Shown: in pieces, positions 1-7,355 of the stretch
Position numbering within the stretch: position 1 is the stretch's first letter
Layout: the number at the start of each line of letters is the position of its first letter
NCBI GenBank assembly: GCA_003023745.1
Contig: PXYV01000031.1
Location: 1-40,718 of the forward strand
DNA: 40,718 nucleotides
Source of the DNA: Sulfobacillus acidophilus
Lineage (GTDB): Bacteria; Bacillota; Sulfobacillia; Sulfobacillales; Sulfobacillaceae
Direction of reading: 5' to 3'
Notes under the pieces: generated by a model
What the model saw: only the letters and a program-made list of their open reading frames with translations
What the model was told of the DNA's origin: nothing
Databases searched by the model: none
Made by a program: the position numbers and the translations under genes

Positions 1-65
1 TTTTGTCCTATCTGGCCACCGTACCCGAAGAAATTCAATCCCGTCTGGGCCGACTTCCCGAATAG
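1..65 (+). CDS. C-terminal fragment of an unidentified protein
   Basis: One frame is open from the left edge to a TAG at 63-65. It encodes about 20 residues ending in LSYLATVPEEIQSRLGRLPE. The acidic and amphipathic composition looks like a genuine protein end, and the frame converges on the tRNA gene downstream. It is too short to assign a family. The other two forward frames read less protein-like sequence, which is the only reason for choosing this one. Confidence 0.3.
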   Translation, partial: LSYLATVPEEIQSRLGRLPE

Positions 66-101
66 CACCGGAAGAAATTAAGGAGCATTCATATAGCAAT
101 G

Positions 102-190
102 TGGTGCCGGGAGCGGGACTTGAACCCGCACAATCCTTCCGGATCGGAGGATTTTAAGTCCTCTGCGTCTGCCGATTCCGCCATCCCGGC
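102..190 (-). tRNA. tRNA-Leu (anticodon UAA)
   Basis: The minus strand folds as a class II tRNA. The acceptor strands GCCGGGA (190-184) and TCCCGGC pair, and are followed by discriminator A and an encoded CCA at 104-102. The anticodon stem GAGGA/TCCTC encloses the 7-nt loop CTTAAAA, giving anticodon TAA, which reads UUA. A long variable arm (CGATCCGGAAGGATTG) is typical of leucine tRNAs, and the T arm contains GGTTCAAGTCC. It lies just downstream of the S1-domain gene and may share its transcript. Confidence 0.96.
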
Positions 191-198
191 CTCATAAA

Positions 199-618
199 TT
201 AGGCGCCACGGCCGCCTCGCTTGGCATCGTTGCTGCGCCGCAGATCTCCCAGCCTATCTTCACTGTCCCGCATAAACCGCTGTACCTTGTCTTCAAAAGA
301 TATCTGTTGGCTGCCGCGCCGCTCATGCCGATGTTCGCGCCGCGGAGCGCTCTCGCGGGCTGGGGCTTGATCTGACTTTGGTTGCGATTGTCGGATTGAC
401 AATGCAATTTTGCCCTTTGGATCCATCGACAACACTTTAACCTGGACCTTGTCATTTTCCTTGTAGTAGTCTTTGATGTCCTTGACATAGGCATCTGCCA
501 CTTCCGAAATATGCACTAACCCCGTCCTACCGTTGGGCAGCACAACAAAGGCTCCAAAGTGGGTAATTCCACTGATGGTGCCCTCTACTATTTGGCCAAC
601 TTCTAATTCAGATGCCAT
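199..618 (-). CDS. S1 RNA-binding domain protein, YabR-like
   Basis: The 139-residue protein starts with one S1 domain (about residues 4-73: VGQIVEGTISGITHFGAFVV, then GLVHISEVAD and VKVLSMDPKGKIALSIRQ), the classic single-strand RNA-binding OB fold. The rest is a basic, Arg-rich tail with low complexity. Known relatives of this size are the general stress protein GSP13/YabR group, some of which bind ribosomes or RNA. The exact role is unknown. In B. subtilis yabR follows divIC, and the same order holds here. An AGGAGG lies about 14 bases upstream of the ATG, longer than usual, so the start is slightly uncertain. Confidence 0.85.
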   Translation of the reverse strand: MASELEVGQIVEGTISGITHFGAFVVLPNGRTGLVHISEVADAYVKDIKDYYKENDKVQVKVLSMDPKGKIALSIRQSQPKSDQAPARESAPRREHRHERRGSQQISFEDKVQRFMRDSEDRLGDLRRSNDAKRGGRGA

Positions 619-726
619 ACAGAGTTCAAGGTCCTCCTATTAGAAACGATTCAGACTACGGACTATTATATGGCGGGATTCGAAAAGTTGTCAACGGGAT
701 ACCCAGCTGACTTTTCCATTTACTGG

Positions 727-996
727 CTACTCGACGCTGTTAAGATTGGGCAAGGGTGCCCGCCCCGTCAGTATGCGCTTCAGTGTGGTGGGATTATGCA
801 GCCGGTGGATATCCGTGCTTAAGAGGCGATTTTCACGTTGCACGACAACAATTTTTTGCGTCAAACTGGCTTCCCTCTGGCCAATCACCCACATATGGTG
901 CAAGGATACCACACACCAATAGACCAAGTAGGCACCAATGACAAGGGTTATGGCCCTTCGCCAACGTACCCGTACTTTCCGTTTGTGGGCTGTCAT
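727..996 (-). CDS. divIC: DivIC/FtsL-type septum formation initiator
   Basis: The 89-residue bitopic membrane protein has a short basic N-terminal cytoplasmic segment (residues 1-14), one membrane helix (about 15-33, AITLVIGAYLVYWCVVSLHH) and a periplasmic-side coiled coil (about 38-68, rich in Q, E, R and L). It ends with the short LKRILTGRAPLP segment. This architecture and its position between the yabP/yabQ block and the S1 gene match DivIC, a divisome scaffold that works with FtsL and DivIB. The ATG overlaps the stop of the upstream HTH gene by four bases (ATGA), so the two are translationally coupled. Confidence 0.85.
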   Translation of the reverse strand: MTAHKRKVRVRWRRAITLVIGAYLVYWCVVSLHHMWVIGQREASLTQKIVVVQRENRLLSTDIHRLHNPTTLKRILTGRAPLPNLNSVE

Positions 997-1226
997 TCTA
1001 TATCGCCCTCTCCGTCATCCCCAAATACCCCCAACGGGTCGCCTGCAATCACCAAGACCACTTGGTATCCCTTGTTCTTTGCCCGATTGTACAATGTCGC
1101 AACCGTTGCGGTGGACAGTCCCAGTTTCTTGGCGATGGCTTCACTGGACTGGCCGGTTTCCTTTAGGGCTACGACCTGGCGTTCGCGAAACGAAAGCCGT
1201 TCCATTCCCCGAATTTCTATGTGCAT
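993..1226 (-). CDS. Small HTH DNA-binding protein (LuxR/sigma region 4-like)
   Basis: The 77-residue protein carries a compact helix-turn-helix: MERLSFRERQVVALKETGQS followed by SEAIAKKLGLSTATVATLYN. This resembles the GerE/LuxR C-terminal or sigma-70 region 4 fold, with recognition helix near residues 35-47. The C-terminal tail is acidic (GDDGEGDIE). No receiver or sensor domain is present. ATG at 1226 is preceded by GAGGG; a second ATG at residue 8 is possible. It is inserted between yabQ and divIC, where B. subtilis has no such gene, and overlaps divIC by four bases. Directly upstream lie a near-consensus promoter and a six-unit, 11-bp-phased repeat array, which makes autoregulation a reasonable inference. 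The gene's targets are unknown. Confidence 0.72.
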   Translation of the reverse strand: MHIEIRGMERLSFRERQVVALKETGQSSEAIAKKLGLSTATVATLYNRAKNKGYQVVLVIAGDPLGVFGDDGEGDIE

Positions 1227-1237
1227 AATCCCTCAAC

Positions 1238-1303
1238 TTATCCACATTCTGTGCACAACCTGTGTACAACATCACTACAAAATTTGTACAGTGCTTGTAC
1301 ATT
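1238..1303. repeat. Six-unit 11-bp phased TGTACA-type array
   Basis: Six consecutive 11-mers fill this interval without gaps. On the plus strand they are TTATCCACATT, CTGTGCACAAC, CTGTGTACAAC, ATCACTACAAA, ATTTGTACAGT and GCTTGTACATT. Columns 7-9 (ACA) are identical in all six. TGTACA itself occurs at 1263, 1285 and 1296, with TGCACA at 1252 and TCCACA at 1241. The period equals about one helical turn, so all units face the same side of the helix. The array spans the -10 element through the ribosome-binding region of the small HTH gene. A multi-site operator is the simplest reading. The first unit is also a perfect DnaA box. Confidence 0.75.
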
Positions 1304-1329
1304 ATAGGATATCCCCAGGGGGCTGTCAC
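1301..1329 (-). promoter_or_regulatory. Sigma-A promoter of the HTH-divIC unit
   Basis: On the minus strand GTGACA (1329-1324), a 17-nt spacer and a perfect TATAAT (1306-1301) form a strong housekeeping promoter. The -35 lies at the very end of yabQ. Transcription would start near 1294, inside the phased array, so proteins bound there would block initiation. Confidence 0.7.
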
Positions 1330-1727
1330 GCTTTTGGCGGGAGTTTTCTTTGACGCCATGGCCAGCGCCTCACCCGCTTCCACAGACGTTGTCCCGGCAG
1401 TGTTGCGTAGTAGACGAGTCGCGCCTGGCCATATGTCATGGCTGACACCAGTGTGAATACGAGCGGGGCGGCAAGCCATGACCACACCCCGTAACCCGTC
1501 AAAATCAAAACAATGGACCAAATGCGGAATGTCCCCCATTCGGTCCAAAACGAGACGCCTACATACCCTATTGCCGCGAGCACGAACCACAACCAATCAA
1601 AAAAGTGATCCAATCCCCAATGGATGCGGTACGATTGTCGACACGCCCCATAGAGAGTGGACAAAAAGCCCAACCCAAACCCCAATAATATCCATACGGC
1701 GATGATATCGAGCGCTTGCGGGGTCAT
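1326..1727 (-). CDS. yabQ: Spore cortex biosynthesis protein YabQ
   Basis: The 133-residue integral membrane protein has about four hydrophobic segments (residues 5-27, 43-60, 66-88 and 89-100) and a strongly basic C-terminal tail. Size, topology and position just after yabP match YabQ, which is required for spore cortex formation and localises to the outer forespore membrane in B. subtilis. It follows yabP by 12 bases and is presumably cotranscribed. The start is an ATG reading MTPQALDIIAVWIL. Confidence 0.85.
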   Translation of the reverse strand: MTPQALDIIAVWILLGFGLGFLSTLYGACRQSYRIHWGLDHFFDWLWFVLAAIGYVGVSFWTEWGTFRIWSIVLILTGYGVWSWLAAPLVFTLVSAMTYGQARLVYYATLPGQRLWKRVRRWPWRQRKLPPKA

Positions 1728-1739
1728 CTTACCCCTCCC

Positions 1740-2012
1740 TTAGCGCCACAGCTTATTCCAGGTACTGCCTGGCCCGCGCGTCGCCTTTTTACGCCCATAC
1801 TGCAACGCATCAAACTCGCCGACCGCTTCAAAGTAACCTCGGTCAAGCGCAAGCGTCTGTATTTTGAGGCTATGGCCGCGGATTGTCATTGTACCCATCG
1901 TTGTGGCCAGCACAATCGAGTCGTCATCGAAACTGTCAACGTGCTGAACCCCTTGCAAGATGAGACTTTGACGGTTCACCAGAGTGATCGAATGCGTCGA
2001 CTTGTCGTCCAT
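1740..2012 (-). CDS. yabP: Sporulation protein YabP
   Basis: The 90-residue protein shows the YabP/YqfC signature: HSITLVNRQSLILQGVQHVD, SFDDDSIVLATTMGTMTIRG, then the segment with LKIQTLALDRGYFEAVGEFDALQYG. In B. subtilis yabP is transcribed with yabQ during sporulation under sigma-E; the molecular function is not established. The 160 bases upstream, up to rqcP, show no other gene and should contain its promoter, but I could not assign a clear sigma-E motif. Confidence 0.9.
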   Translation of the reverse strand: MDDKSTHSITLVNRQSLILQGVQHVDSFDDDSIVLATTMGTMTIRGHSLKIQTLALDRGYFEAVGEFDALQYGRKKATRGPGSTWNKLWR

Positions 2013-2171
2013 GCAAAGGCCCTCTCTTCGCCAAGGCTTTCACGGTTCAAGCCTCTCTTCGGGGGATCGCCTAGACTTGGGAGAAGGGAAGCCTCCTCCA
2101 AGTTTTCCCCACCACAAACGTGGATTAAAACACCAAACCTCTCATTGAAGGATATGGCCGACCGCTTTGCT

Positions 2172-2411
2172 TTAGACCGATCGATACAGGCTTTCGGCAT
2201 CTTTAGCCGGAACATTGTCGCGAATGGCCACGACGATGACCGTTCGTGGGCCACCGGGGATATCCAATGTAATGCGATCTCCCACTTTAACCTCGTAGCC
2301 GGCTTTCACGACCCGCCCGTTCACCGAAACGCGCCCCATGTCTAGAACTTCTTTCGCGACGGTACGCCGCTTAATGATGCGACTGACCTTGAGATATTTG
2401 TCGATCCGCAT
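2172..2411 (-). CDS. rqcP: S4-domain RNA-binding protein RqcP (YabO/Hsp15-like)
   Basis: The 79-residue protein is almost entirely an S4 domain: MRIDKYLKVSRIIKRRTVAK at the N terminus, then VSVNGRVVKAGYEVKVGD. Known relatives bind the 50S subunit carrying peptidyl-tRNA and act with RqcH in ribosome-associated quality control by alanine tailing. ATG at 2411 was chosen over upstream starts because GAGGTGGGG lies just before it and the S4 fold begins at once. The HU terminator separates it from the upstream gene, so it may have its own promoter or depend on readthrough. Confidence 0.9.
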   Translation of the reverse strand: MRIDKYLKVSRIIKRRTVAKEVLDMGRVSVNGRVVKAGYEVKVGDRITLDIPGGPRTVIVVAIRDNVPAKDAESLYRSV

Positions 2412-2440
2412 GTTCCCCACCTCTATCGCTATCATCACAC

Positions 2441-2472
2441 AAAAAGGGGGCATGCACGAACCGCATGCCCCC
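2441..2472 (-). terminator. Intrinsic terminator after HU
   Basis: A perfect 10-bp stem, GGGGGCATGC/GCATGCCCCC (2446-2455 with 2463-2472), closes a 7-nt loop. On the minus strand it is followed by TTTTT (2445-2441). It ends the HU transcript 24 bases after the stop codon. Confidence 0.9.
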
Positions 2473-2495
2473 ACGTATTGAATTATATTACTATG

Positions 2496-2771
2496 CTATT
2501 TGCCCACAGATTCCTTCAACGCTTTTCCAGCCTTGAACGCTGGGACCCGGCTAGACGAGATTTCCAATGTAGCCCCCGTGCGCGGATTGCGACCGACCCG
2601 AGCGGCGCGCTCCCGCACTTCGAAGGTGCCAAATCCCACTAAAGATACGCGCTCCCCCTTGGTCAACGCCAATTCAATGCTCTCGACCACCGCGTTTACC
2701 GCGCGTTCCGCATCCTTCTTGGTCATACTGGCTCGTTCGGCCACTTCGGTTACCAACTCTGCTTTGTTCAA
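2496..2771 (-). CDS. hup: HU family nucleoid DNA-binding protein
   Basis: The 91-residue HU/IHF-fold protein carries the dimerisation helices ([20 protein letters not shown]), the family core [20 protein letters not shown] and the C-terminal part [19 protein letters not shown]. The DNA-binding arm contains the RNPRTG turn with the intercalating proline. TTG at 2771 is preferred: it aligns with the family N terminus and follows a strong AGGGGGG at a suitable distance. An upstream extension in the same frame runs into mazG and reads non-HU sequence. A strong terminator follows the gene. Confidence 0.92.
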   Translation of the reverse strand: MNKAELVTEVAERASMTKKDAERAVNAVVESIELALTKGERVSLVGFGTFEVRERAARVGRNPRTGATLEISSSRVPAFKAGKALKESVGK

Positions 2772-2817
2772 AATGGTCCCCCCTAATGTGATTTCGCTAA
2801 CGGATTTTCGCATCCAG

Positions 2818-3711
2818 TTATTCGCCAAGACTTCGGGAAATCCTTTTTTTACCGCCAAATTCTCGACTTGGCCCATGTTGTTCTGCAGTCTGTGCCGCTT
2901 TTTTCCACAAAGCCCATTCGGCGTCCATATGGTGGATGCTCCCAAATTGGGCTATAGCCCAGGCGGCATCTGCCAGAATTTCCTCTATTTTCCCCGGGTT
3001 GTTGTCAAGATATACCTTCAAGAGGTCCAAAACCGCTTGATATACTTCGCTTTCCGGTCGCAGGCCGACCTTGCTCAACCGTTTAGCAGCTACCAATGCC
3101 GGAAAGACCCAGGTGGCTGACTTTTGATGGGACGGTTCCTCAGCTTTCAATGCATCCCATTGCTGACGCACTTCGTCGGCGCTGCTCCATGACTCTTGTG
3201 CGAATACGTGAGGATGGCGACGTACCAGCTTTTTCGCCTGTCGTTCGGCAATGTCGTCAAAGCTTGTATCGGACACAAGGGCGCCTTGGAACGCGACTTG
3301 CAAGAGCACATCTCCCAACTCTTCGATAAATGCATCCATATCGTCTGCCACCAACGCTTCAGCGGCCTCATAGCTTTCGTCTAATAGGTAGCGCAACAAG
3401 GAGTGGGGAGTCTGCTGCTTGTCCCATGGACATCCATCTCGCCCCAGTAACCGATCCATGACATACAAAAGCGGCCCAGCCGCCACGGGAATTCCGGGCA
3501 AGATCAAGGCATCGCCGTGAGCCAACGCGATCTCTGACAGTTGACCGAATCGAACCGTCTCGGGCTCACCTGCGGCGCGCGTGATCGTGACGGCTGCATC
3601 CGCGGGAAACTTCTCTCCCAAGCGCTGTTTGATGTCATCGCCCGCAATCGGACCCGGGATCGTAAAACACGCATCGCGACCATCCCAGTCTTTGAGCACC
3701 CAGTGCGCCAT
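2818..3711 (-). CDS. mazG: MazG family nucleoside triphosphate pyrophosphohydrolase
   Basis: The MazG domain runs from about residue 80 to 170. It has [20 protein letters not shown] at 94-113 and the metal-binding acidic residues D111, E112, E115, E130, E131 and D134 ([15 protein letters not shown]). Family members hydrolyse (d)NTPs to monophosphates. B. subtilis YabN at this locus carries an N-terminal tetrapyrrole-methylase domain. Here the first 80 residues are too short for that domain and do not resemble it. The C-terminal 110 residues resemble a second, degenerate MazG half ([15 protein letters not shown] onward). ATG at 3711 has GGGGGGACC upstream. The gene lies between the spoVB-like gene and hup. 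Confidence 0.88.
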   Translation of the reverse strand: MAHWVLKDWDGRDACFTIPGPIAGDDIKQRLGEKFPADAAVTITRAAGEPETVRFGQLSEIALAHGDALILPGIPVAAGPLLYVMDRLLGRDGCPWDKQQTPHSLLRYLLDESYEAAEALVADDMDAFIEELGDVLLQVAFQGALVSDTSFDDIAERQAKKLVRRHPHVFAQESWSSADEVRQQWDALKAEEPSHQKSATWVFPALVAAKRLSKVGLRPESEVYQAVLDLLKVYLDNNPGKIEEILADAAWAIAQFGSIHHMDAEWALWKKAAQTAEQHGPSREFGGKKRISRSLGE

Positions 3712-3785
3712 GGCGGTCCCCCCAGGGCAAAATTACGGATCGCTGCCGGACCTAGTATAGCAAAGATCGGGCAAAATCCCTTATT

Positions 3786-5303
3786 TTAATGCTCTTTCAG
3801 AGCTTGTGAAATCATCTCCGTTTCTCCGGCTAGAACTAGAACACTGCCATAGAGAACGATCCCCAAAGGCACAGCTAAGGCGACCCGTAGCCACCGCGTC
3901 AGGGCCACGGGGCTGATCATCCATAGATGCAGTCCCATCACCATGACTACGGTGCCAACCACGGGCCAGAGCACGGTGCGCCAGGGGTCCGTGCCCGAAC
4001 CGACAATGCGAACCCAGTCGCGCCAGTTGAGATAGGCGGTTGTGACGGCGGCCGCAACCGACCCCAACGCTGCGCCCCGAATGCCCCAGAATGCAACGGG
4101 CGTCAGCCACCACGTCAACGCGAATTTTACCAGAGCTCCCACGAGTAGATTACGCACGGGAACCCACGCGTGTCCCGATGCCTGCAAAGACGTCCCCATG
4201 ACCTGTTGCATGGCCAACACCGGTGATCCGACGGCCAATACCTGTAACGCACCCGAGGCTCCCGATTCGCCATAAAGCACCCACGTCAATGGGCGCGCTA
4301 GCACGATTAAGCCGCCGGCCATCGGTAAACCCAATAACCAAACCAGATGAATCGCATTGTCGACTTGGCGGTTAGCTTCCCGCCGATCTTTCGCGATAAT
4401 CGCGCGGGCAATGGCCGGCACCAGCGAAACGGCAAGCGCTGCGCCCACCACCATCGTCAAGTTAATCAGAGGCATCGCCTCTCCACTCAGCTCACCAAAG
4501 CGCGCCGTCGCCTGGTGCAAAGTCAAGCCGGTTAATTCAAGACGAGATGGGACGAAAACAGAATCCGCCATCAACATCAAAGGAAAGAGCAGGCCGGACA
4601 ACGACATCGGCAGGGCAATCGTCATTAAATGCCACAAGTCGGGCCAGGGCACATGCCGTCCCAGCGACCAGCGTCCGCGTCGCACCCGCTTTCTTGCCAA
4701 AAACAGCATTCCCGTCATCGCTCCCACCGGAGCGCCCAAAGTGGCACCGGCAGCCGCCTTGTCCACTCCTTGCGGCAAAAAATGATAGGCTAAGGGAAAC
4801 ATGACCATCACGCGCGACACTTGCTCTAAAATCTGTGAAATTGCCGTTGGACGCATGTCCTGATGTCCTTGGAAATATCCGCGAAAGCTGGCCTCCAACG
4901 CCACAAATGCCAACGCCGGGGCCAGGGCTCGAATACACCACAGCGCCGCGGGTTCATGGAGTAGTCCCGCCGCAATCCAAGGAGCCAGACACTCCATTGC
5001 AGCGGCGCATGCTAGCCCGACGACTCCCAGTCCACACTGCGCCCAAGACGCGAGACGCTCCGCACCCGCCTCATCGCCCTGGGAAATCTTCTCGGCGGTC
5101 TGCTTGGCCAAAGCGGTCGGAATGCCGTTCACCGATACTGCCAGCAAGATGGCGTACAACGGATACGCCATCTGAAACAGCCCGACCCCATAATTTCCGA
5201 GGATCCGAGGCAGGAAAATACGATAAATAGCACCCACCAGCCGTGAAATAAACGAGCCTAGCGAAAGCCAAAACGCACCCTGCCAGACGGATTTTTTTGC
5301 CAT
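3786..5303 (-). CDS. spoVB: SpoVB-type MOP/MATE flippase family protein
   Basis: The 505-residue protein has about 13-14 membrane helices and the SpoVB/MurJ/Wzx N-terminal pattern (GSFISRLVGAIYRIFLPRIL). Glycine- and proline-rich helices follow, typical of the MOP flippase fold. SpoVB homologues are thought to export lipid-linked cortex or cell-wall precursors during sporulation, although substrate specificity is not proven. The gene precedes mazG as in the B. subtilis spoVT-yabM-yabN order, but spoVT has been moved 4.6 kb away by inserted genes. ATG at 5303 has a run of G upstream as ribosome-binding site. Confidence 0.87.
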   Translation of the reverse strand: MAKKSVWQGAFWLSLGSFISRLVGAIYRIFLPRILGNYGVGLFQMAYPLYAILLAVSVNGIPTALAKQTAEKISQGDEAGAERLASWAQCGLGVVGLACAAAMECLAPWIAAGLLHEPAALWCIRALAPALAFVALEASFRGYFQGHQDMRPTAISQILEQVSRVMVMFPLAYHFLPQGVDKAAAGATLGAPVGAMTGMLFLARKRVRRGRWSLGRHVPWPDLWHLMTIALPMSLSGLLFPLMLMADSVFVPSRLELTGLTLHQATARFGELSGEAMPLINLTMVVGAALAVSLVPAIARAIIAKDRREANRQVDNAIHLVWLLGLPMAGGLIVLARPLTWVLYGESGASGALQVLAVGSPVLAMQQVMGTSLQASGHAWVPVRNLLVGALVKFALTWWLTPVAFWGIRGAALGSVAAAVTTAYLNWRDWVRIVGSGTDPWRTVLWPVVGTVVMVMGLHLWMISPVALTRWLRVALAVPLGIVLYGSVLVLAGETEMISQALKEH

Positions 5304-5378
5304 AGGCCCCCCCAGATGTTCTCTGAGGTATCCATATGCCCTGGATAAGTGGGTCAGACCAAGCCTCCGGCCTTTCGG

Positions 5379-6671
5379 TCAGCCGCGCAGACGTGAAAAC
5401 GCGTAGTCCACCGCACTGATGGTGCGCTCAATCTCGGTCGCCTGATGCGCAGCGGAGACAAACCACGCTTCAAACCGGCTGGGTGCCAAATATACGCCCT
5501 GTTCCAGCATCAGGCGGTGAAAAGCGGCAAATTGGGTACTGTCTGCCTTTTGCGCAGCGCGATAGTCCTTCACCTCGTCCACGCCAAAAAAGAGGGTAAA
5601 ACCGGATCCCGCTCGATTAATCGACACATCAATCCCATGGCGATCGGCCGATAAAAGAATTTCAGTCTCCAGCACACGCGCCAGTTCGTCCATACGTGGG
5701 TAGGGATTGGTCGTGCGCAATACCTCTAAAGTGGCCAACCCCGTCGCCGATGACAAGGGATTCCCGGCCAGGGTGCCTGCTTGAAACATACCGCCCAGAG
5801 GCGAAACCAGCGCCATAATCTCTGCCCGACCCCCGTAGGCACCGGCAGGCAGACCGCCACCAATGATTTTTCCTAGGGCATACAGGTCCGGAATGACACC
5901 TAAAAGGGCGCCTGCTGAGCCGTAGTGGAACCGGTAGGCGGTGATCACCTCATCAAACCCCAAAAGCGCGCCGGCCTCGTGCGTCATCGCGGCCATCGCC
6001 TGCAAATAGCCCGGTTCGGGATGAACGATGCCCATGTTGCCGACGATGGGCTCAGTCAACACCAAGGCCACTTCATGGCCGATCTGGGTTAGAGTGTTCC
6101 GCAAAGCCTCAAGATCATTAAAAGGCAAACTAATGACATCATGCATCACGCCCGGAGGGATTCCAAGGCTATCACCCGCCCCCGCCGTGGATGCGCCAGA
6201 ACCGGCGCGCACCAGCACCGCATCGCTGTGACCGTGGTAGCTGCCGTCAAACTTTATCACCCGATTTCGACCCGTATAGGCACGCGCCAGCCGAATCAGG
6301 GACATGACGGCTTCTGTCCCGGTTGTGGTTAACCGCACTTCCTGCAACCCCGCAATGGAGCGACACAACTCCTCGGCCAATAAAATCTCGGTAGGATGCG
6401 GGGTGCCTGTCAGCGAGCCCTCGGCCAAAGCTCGGACGCCCGCTTCCACAACGTGTGGGTGACTATGGCCGAGCACCAACGGCCCAAATGCCGCCAAGTA
6501 ATCAATATAGCGATTCCCATCCACATCAACCAGGTACGCGCCTTCCCCCTTTTGCACCACAACCGGCGGATTTCCTCCAACTGCCGCAAACGAGCGTGCC
6601 GGTGAATTCACGCCGCCCGCAATCACCGTCTGGGCCCGGTCAAACCATTCCCTCGATCCGTTGTGCTTCAT
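5379..6671 (-). CDS. hemL: Glutamate-1-semialdehyde 2,1-aminomutase
   Basis: The 430-residue PLP enzyme converts glutamate-1-semialdehyde to 5-aminolevulinate, the entry to tetrapyrrole synthesis by the C5 route. Seen motifs include VIAGGVNSPARSF, the substrate/PLP region FDGSYHGHSDAVLV, the FDEVIT cofactor aspartate near residue 240 and the Schiff-base lysine K268 in ALGKIIGGGLPAGAYGG. Length fits the family. ATG at 6671 is chosen because AGAGGAG lies 7 bases upstream; a TTG seven codons earlier lacks this. No other heme gene is adjacent. It is inserted between spoVB and spoVT, interrupting an otherwise conserved order. Confidence 0.95.
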   Translation of the reverse strand: MKHNGSREWFDRAQTVIAGGVNSPARSFAAVGGNPPVVVQKGEGAYLVDVDGNRYIDYLAAFGPLVLGHSHPHVVEAGVRALAEGSLTGTPHPTEILLAEELCRSIAGLQEVRLTTTGTEAVMSLIRLARAYTGRNRVIKFDGSYHGHSDAVLVRAGSGASTAGAGDSLGIPPGVMHDVISLPFNDLEALRNTLTQIGHEVALVLTEPIVGNMGIVHPEPGYLQAMAAMTHEAGALLGFDEVITAYRFHYGSAGALLGVIPDLYALGKIIGGGLPAGAYGGRAEIMALVSPLGGMFQAGTLAGNPLSSATGLATLEVLRTTNPYPRMDELARVLETEILLSADRHGIDVSINRAGSGFTLFFGVDEVKDYRAAQKADSTQFAAFHRLMLEQGVYLAPSRFEAWFVSAAHQATEIERTISAVDYAFSRLRG

Positions 6672-6737
6672 GCTTCGGCTCCTCTCGTCCAAATTGCGCC
6701 ATCATCTTAGCAAAGACCCGAGGTTCTGGATAGCTGA

Positions 6738-7159
6738 CCATATCAGCGCCTGCATACCCTTCCCCTGCAGCCAATTGCGGCGAATGCCTTGCACCAACTC
6801 ACGACCGATCTCGTTGAACGTTTTGATGTCATCGCCATCGAGGATCTGAATGTGGCGGGGATGTTGAAAAATCACAAGTTAGCCCGCGTGATTGCCGATA
6901 TGGGCTTTGGCGAATTTCGCCGCCAACTCGAATACAAGGCCTCCAGGCGCGGTGTCACGGTTGTCGTCGTGAATCGCGGGTATCCCAGCAGTAAAACATG
7001 TTCCGCTTGTGGCTACAAAGTGCCGAAAATGCCGCTCTCCGGACGGGAGTGGACGTGCCCCGAATGTCATACGCATCATGACCGCGACACCAATGCGGGA
7101 TCAATTTACGACACGTGGCCGAGATTTCGGTGAGGGGCTCCTCACCCGTTCCTGCCTGA
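6738..7159 (+). pseudogene. Decayed tnpB (IS200/IS605 family) C-terminal remnant
   Basis: A frame after TGA 6735-6737 encodes ANALHQLTTDLVERFDVIAI, then EDLNVAGML, VVVVNRGYPSSKTCSACGYK and CPECHTHHDRDTNA. These are the RuvC-like E and D motifs and the zinc ribbon (C-x2-C...C-x2-C) of TnpB. The N-terminal two thirds are missing. Near 7097-7100 the frame breaks: the next frame continues INLRHVAEISVRGSSPVPA to TGA at 7157-7159, the usual TnpB end, so one base appears lost in the NAA-INL region. No TnpA gene is visible. TnpB proteins are RNA-guided nucleases; this copy cannot be functional. Confidence 0.88.
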
Positions 7160-7286
7160 CGGTAGGACTGCTCGGTGACTCGCTTGGGGAGCGCCCTCCG
7201 GTGGACGACCAGTCCTTGAGACCCTCAGAAGCCGCGACGCGATGAACCAGGAAGGTGGCAACAAATTGGGTCAGCAATGATCCAAT
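7100..7286 (+). other. Probable right end of the IS605-type element / former omega-RNA region
   Basis: In intact IS200/IS605 elements the guide (omega) RNA is encoded by the tnpB 3' end and the element's right end. This interval follows the tnpB remnant, is GC-rich, and contains no gene of its own. It ends before a change to more A/T-rich sequence near 7260-7290. The exact right boundary and any conserved hairpin could not be fixed by eye. The assignment is inferred from position. Confidence 0.3.
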
Positions 7287-7355
7287 TTGGATAAGTCCAT
7301 CAGAACGGAAACTCGACCGCTTGTACAGTTCGACAAATTTAGCCATAATTGTCGC

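Noticed and set aside
1238..1303. The phased array as a chromosomal replication origin
   Set aside because: Only one unit is a true DnaA box, there is no AT-rich unwinding region, and dnaA/dnaN are not adjacent. An operator fits better.
838..1353. Long plus-strand open frame across divIC and the HTH gene
   Set aside because: It is antisense to two well-supported genes, has no ribosome-binding site and reads low-quality protein.
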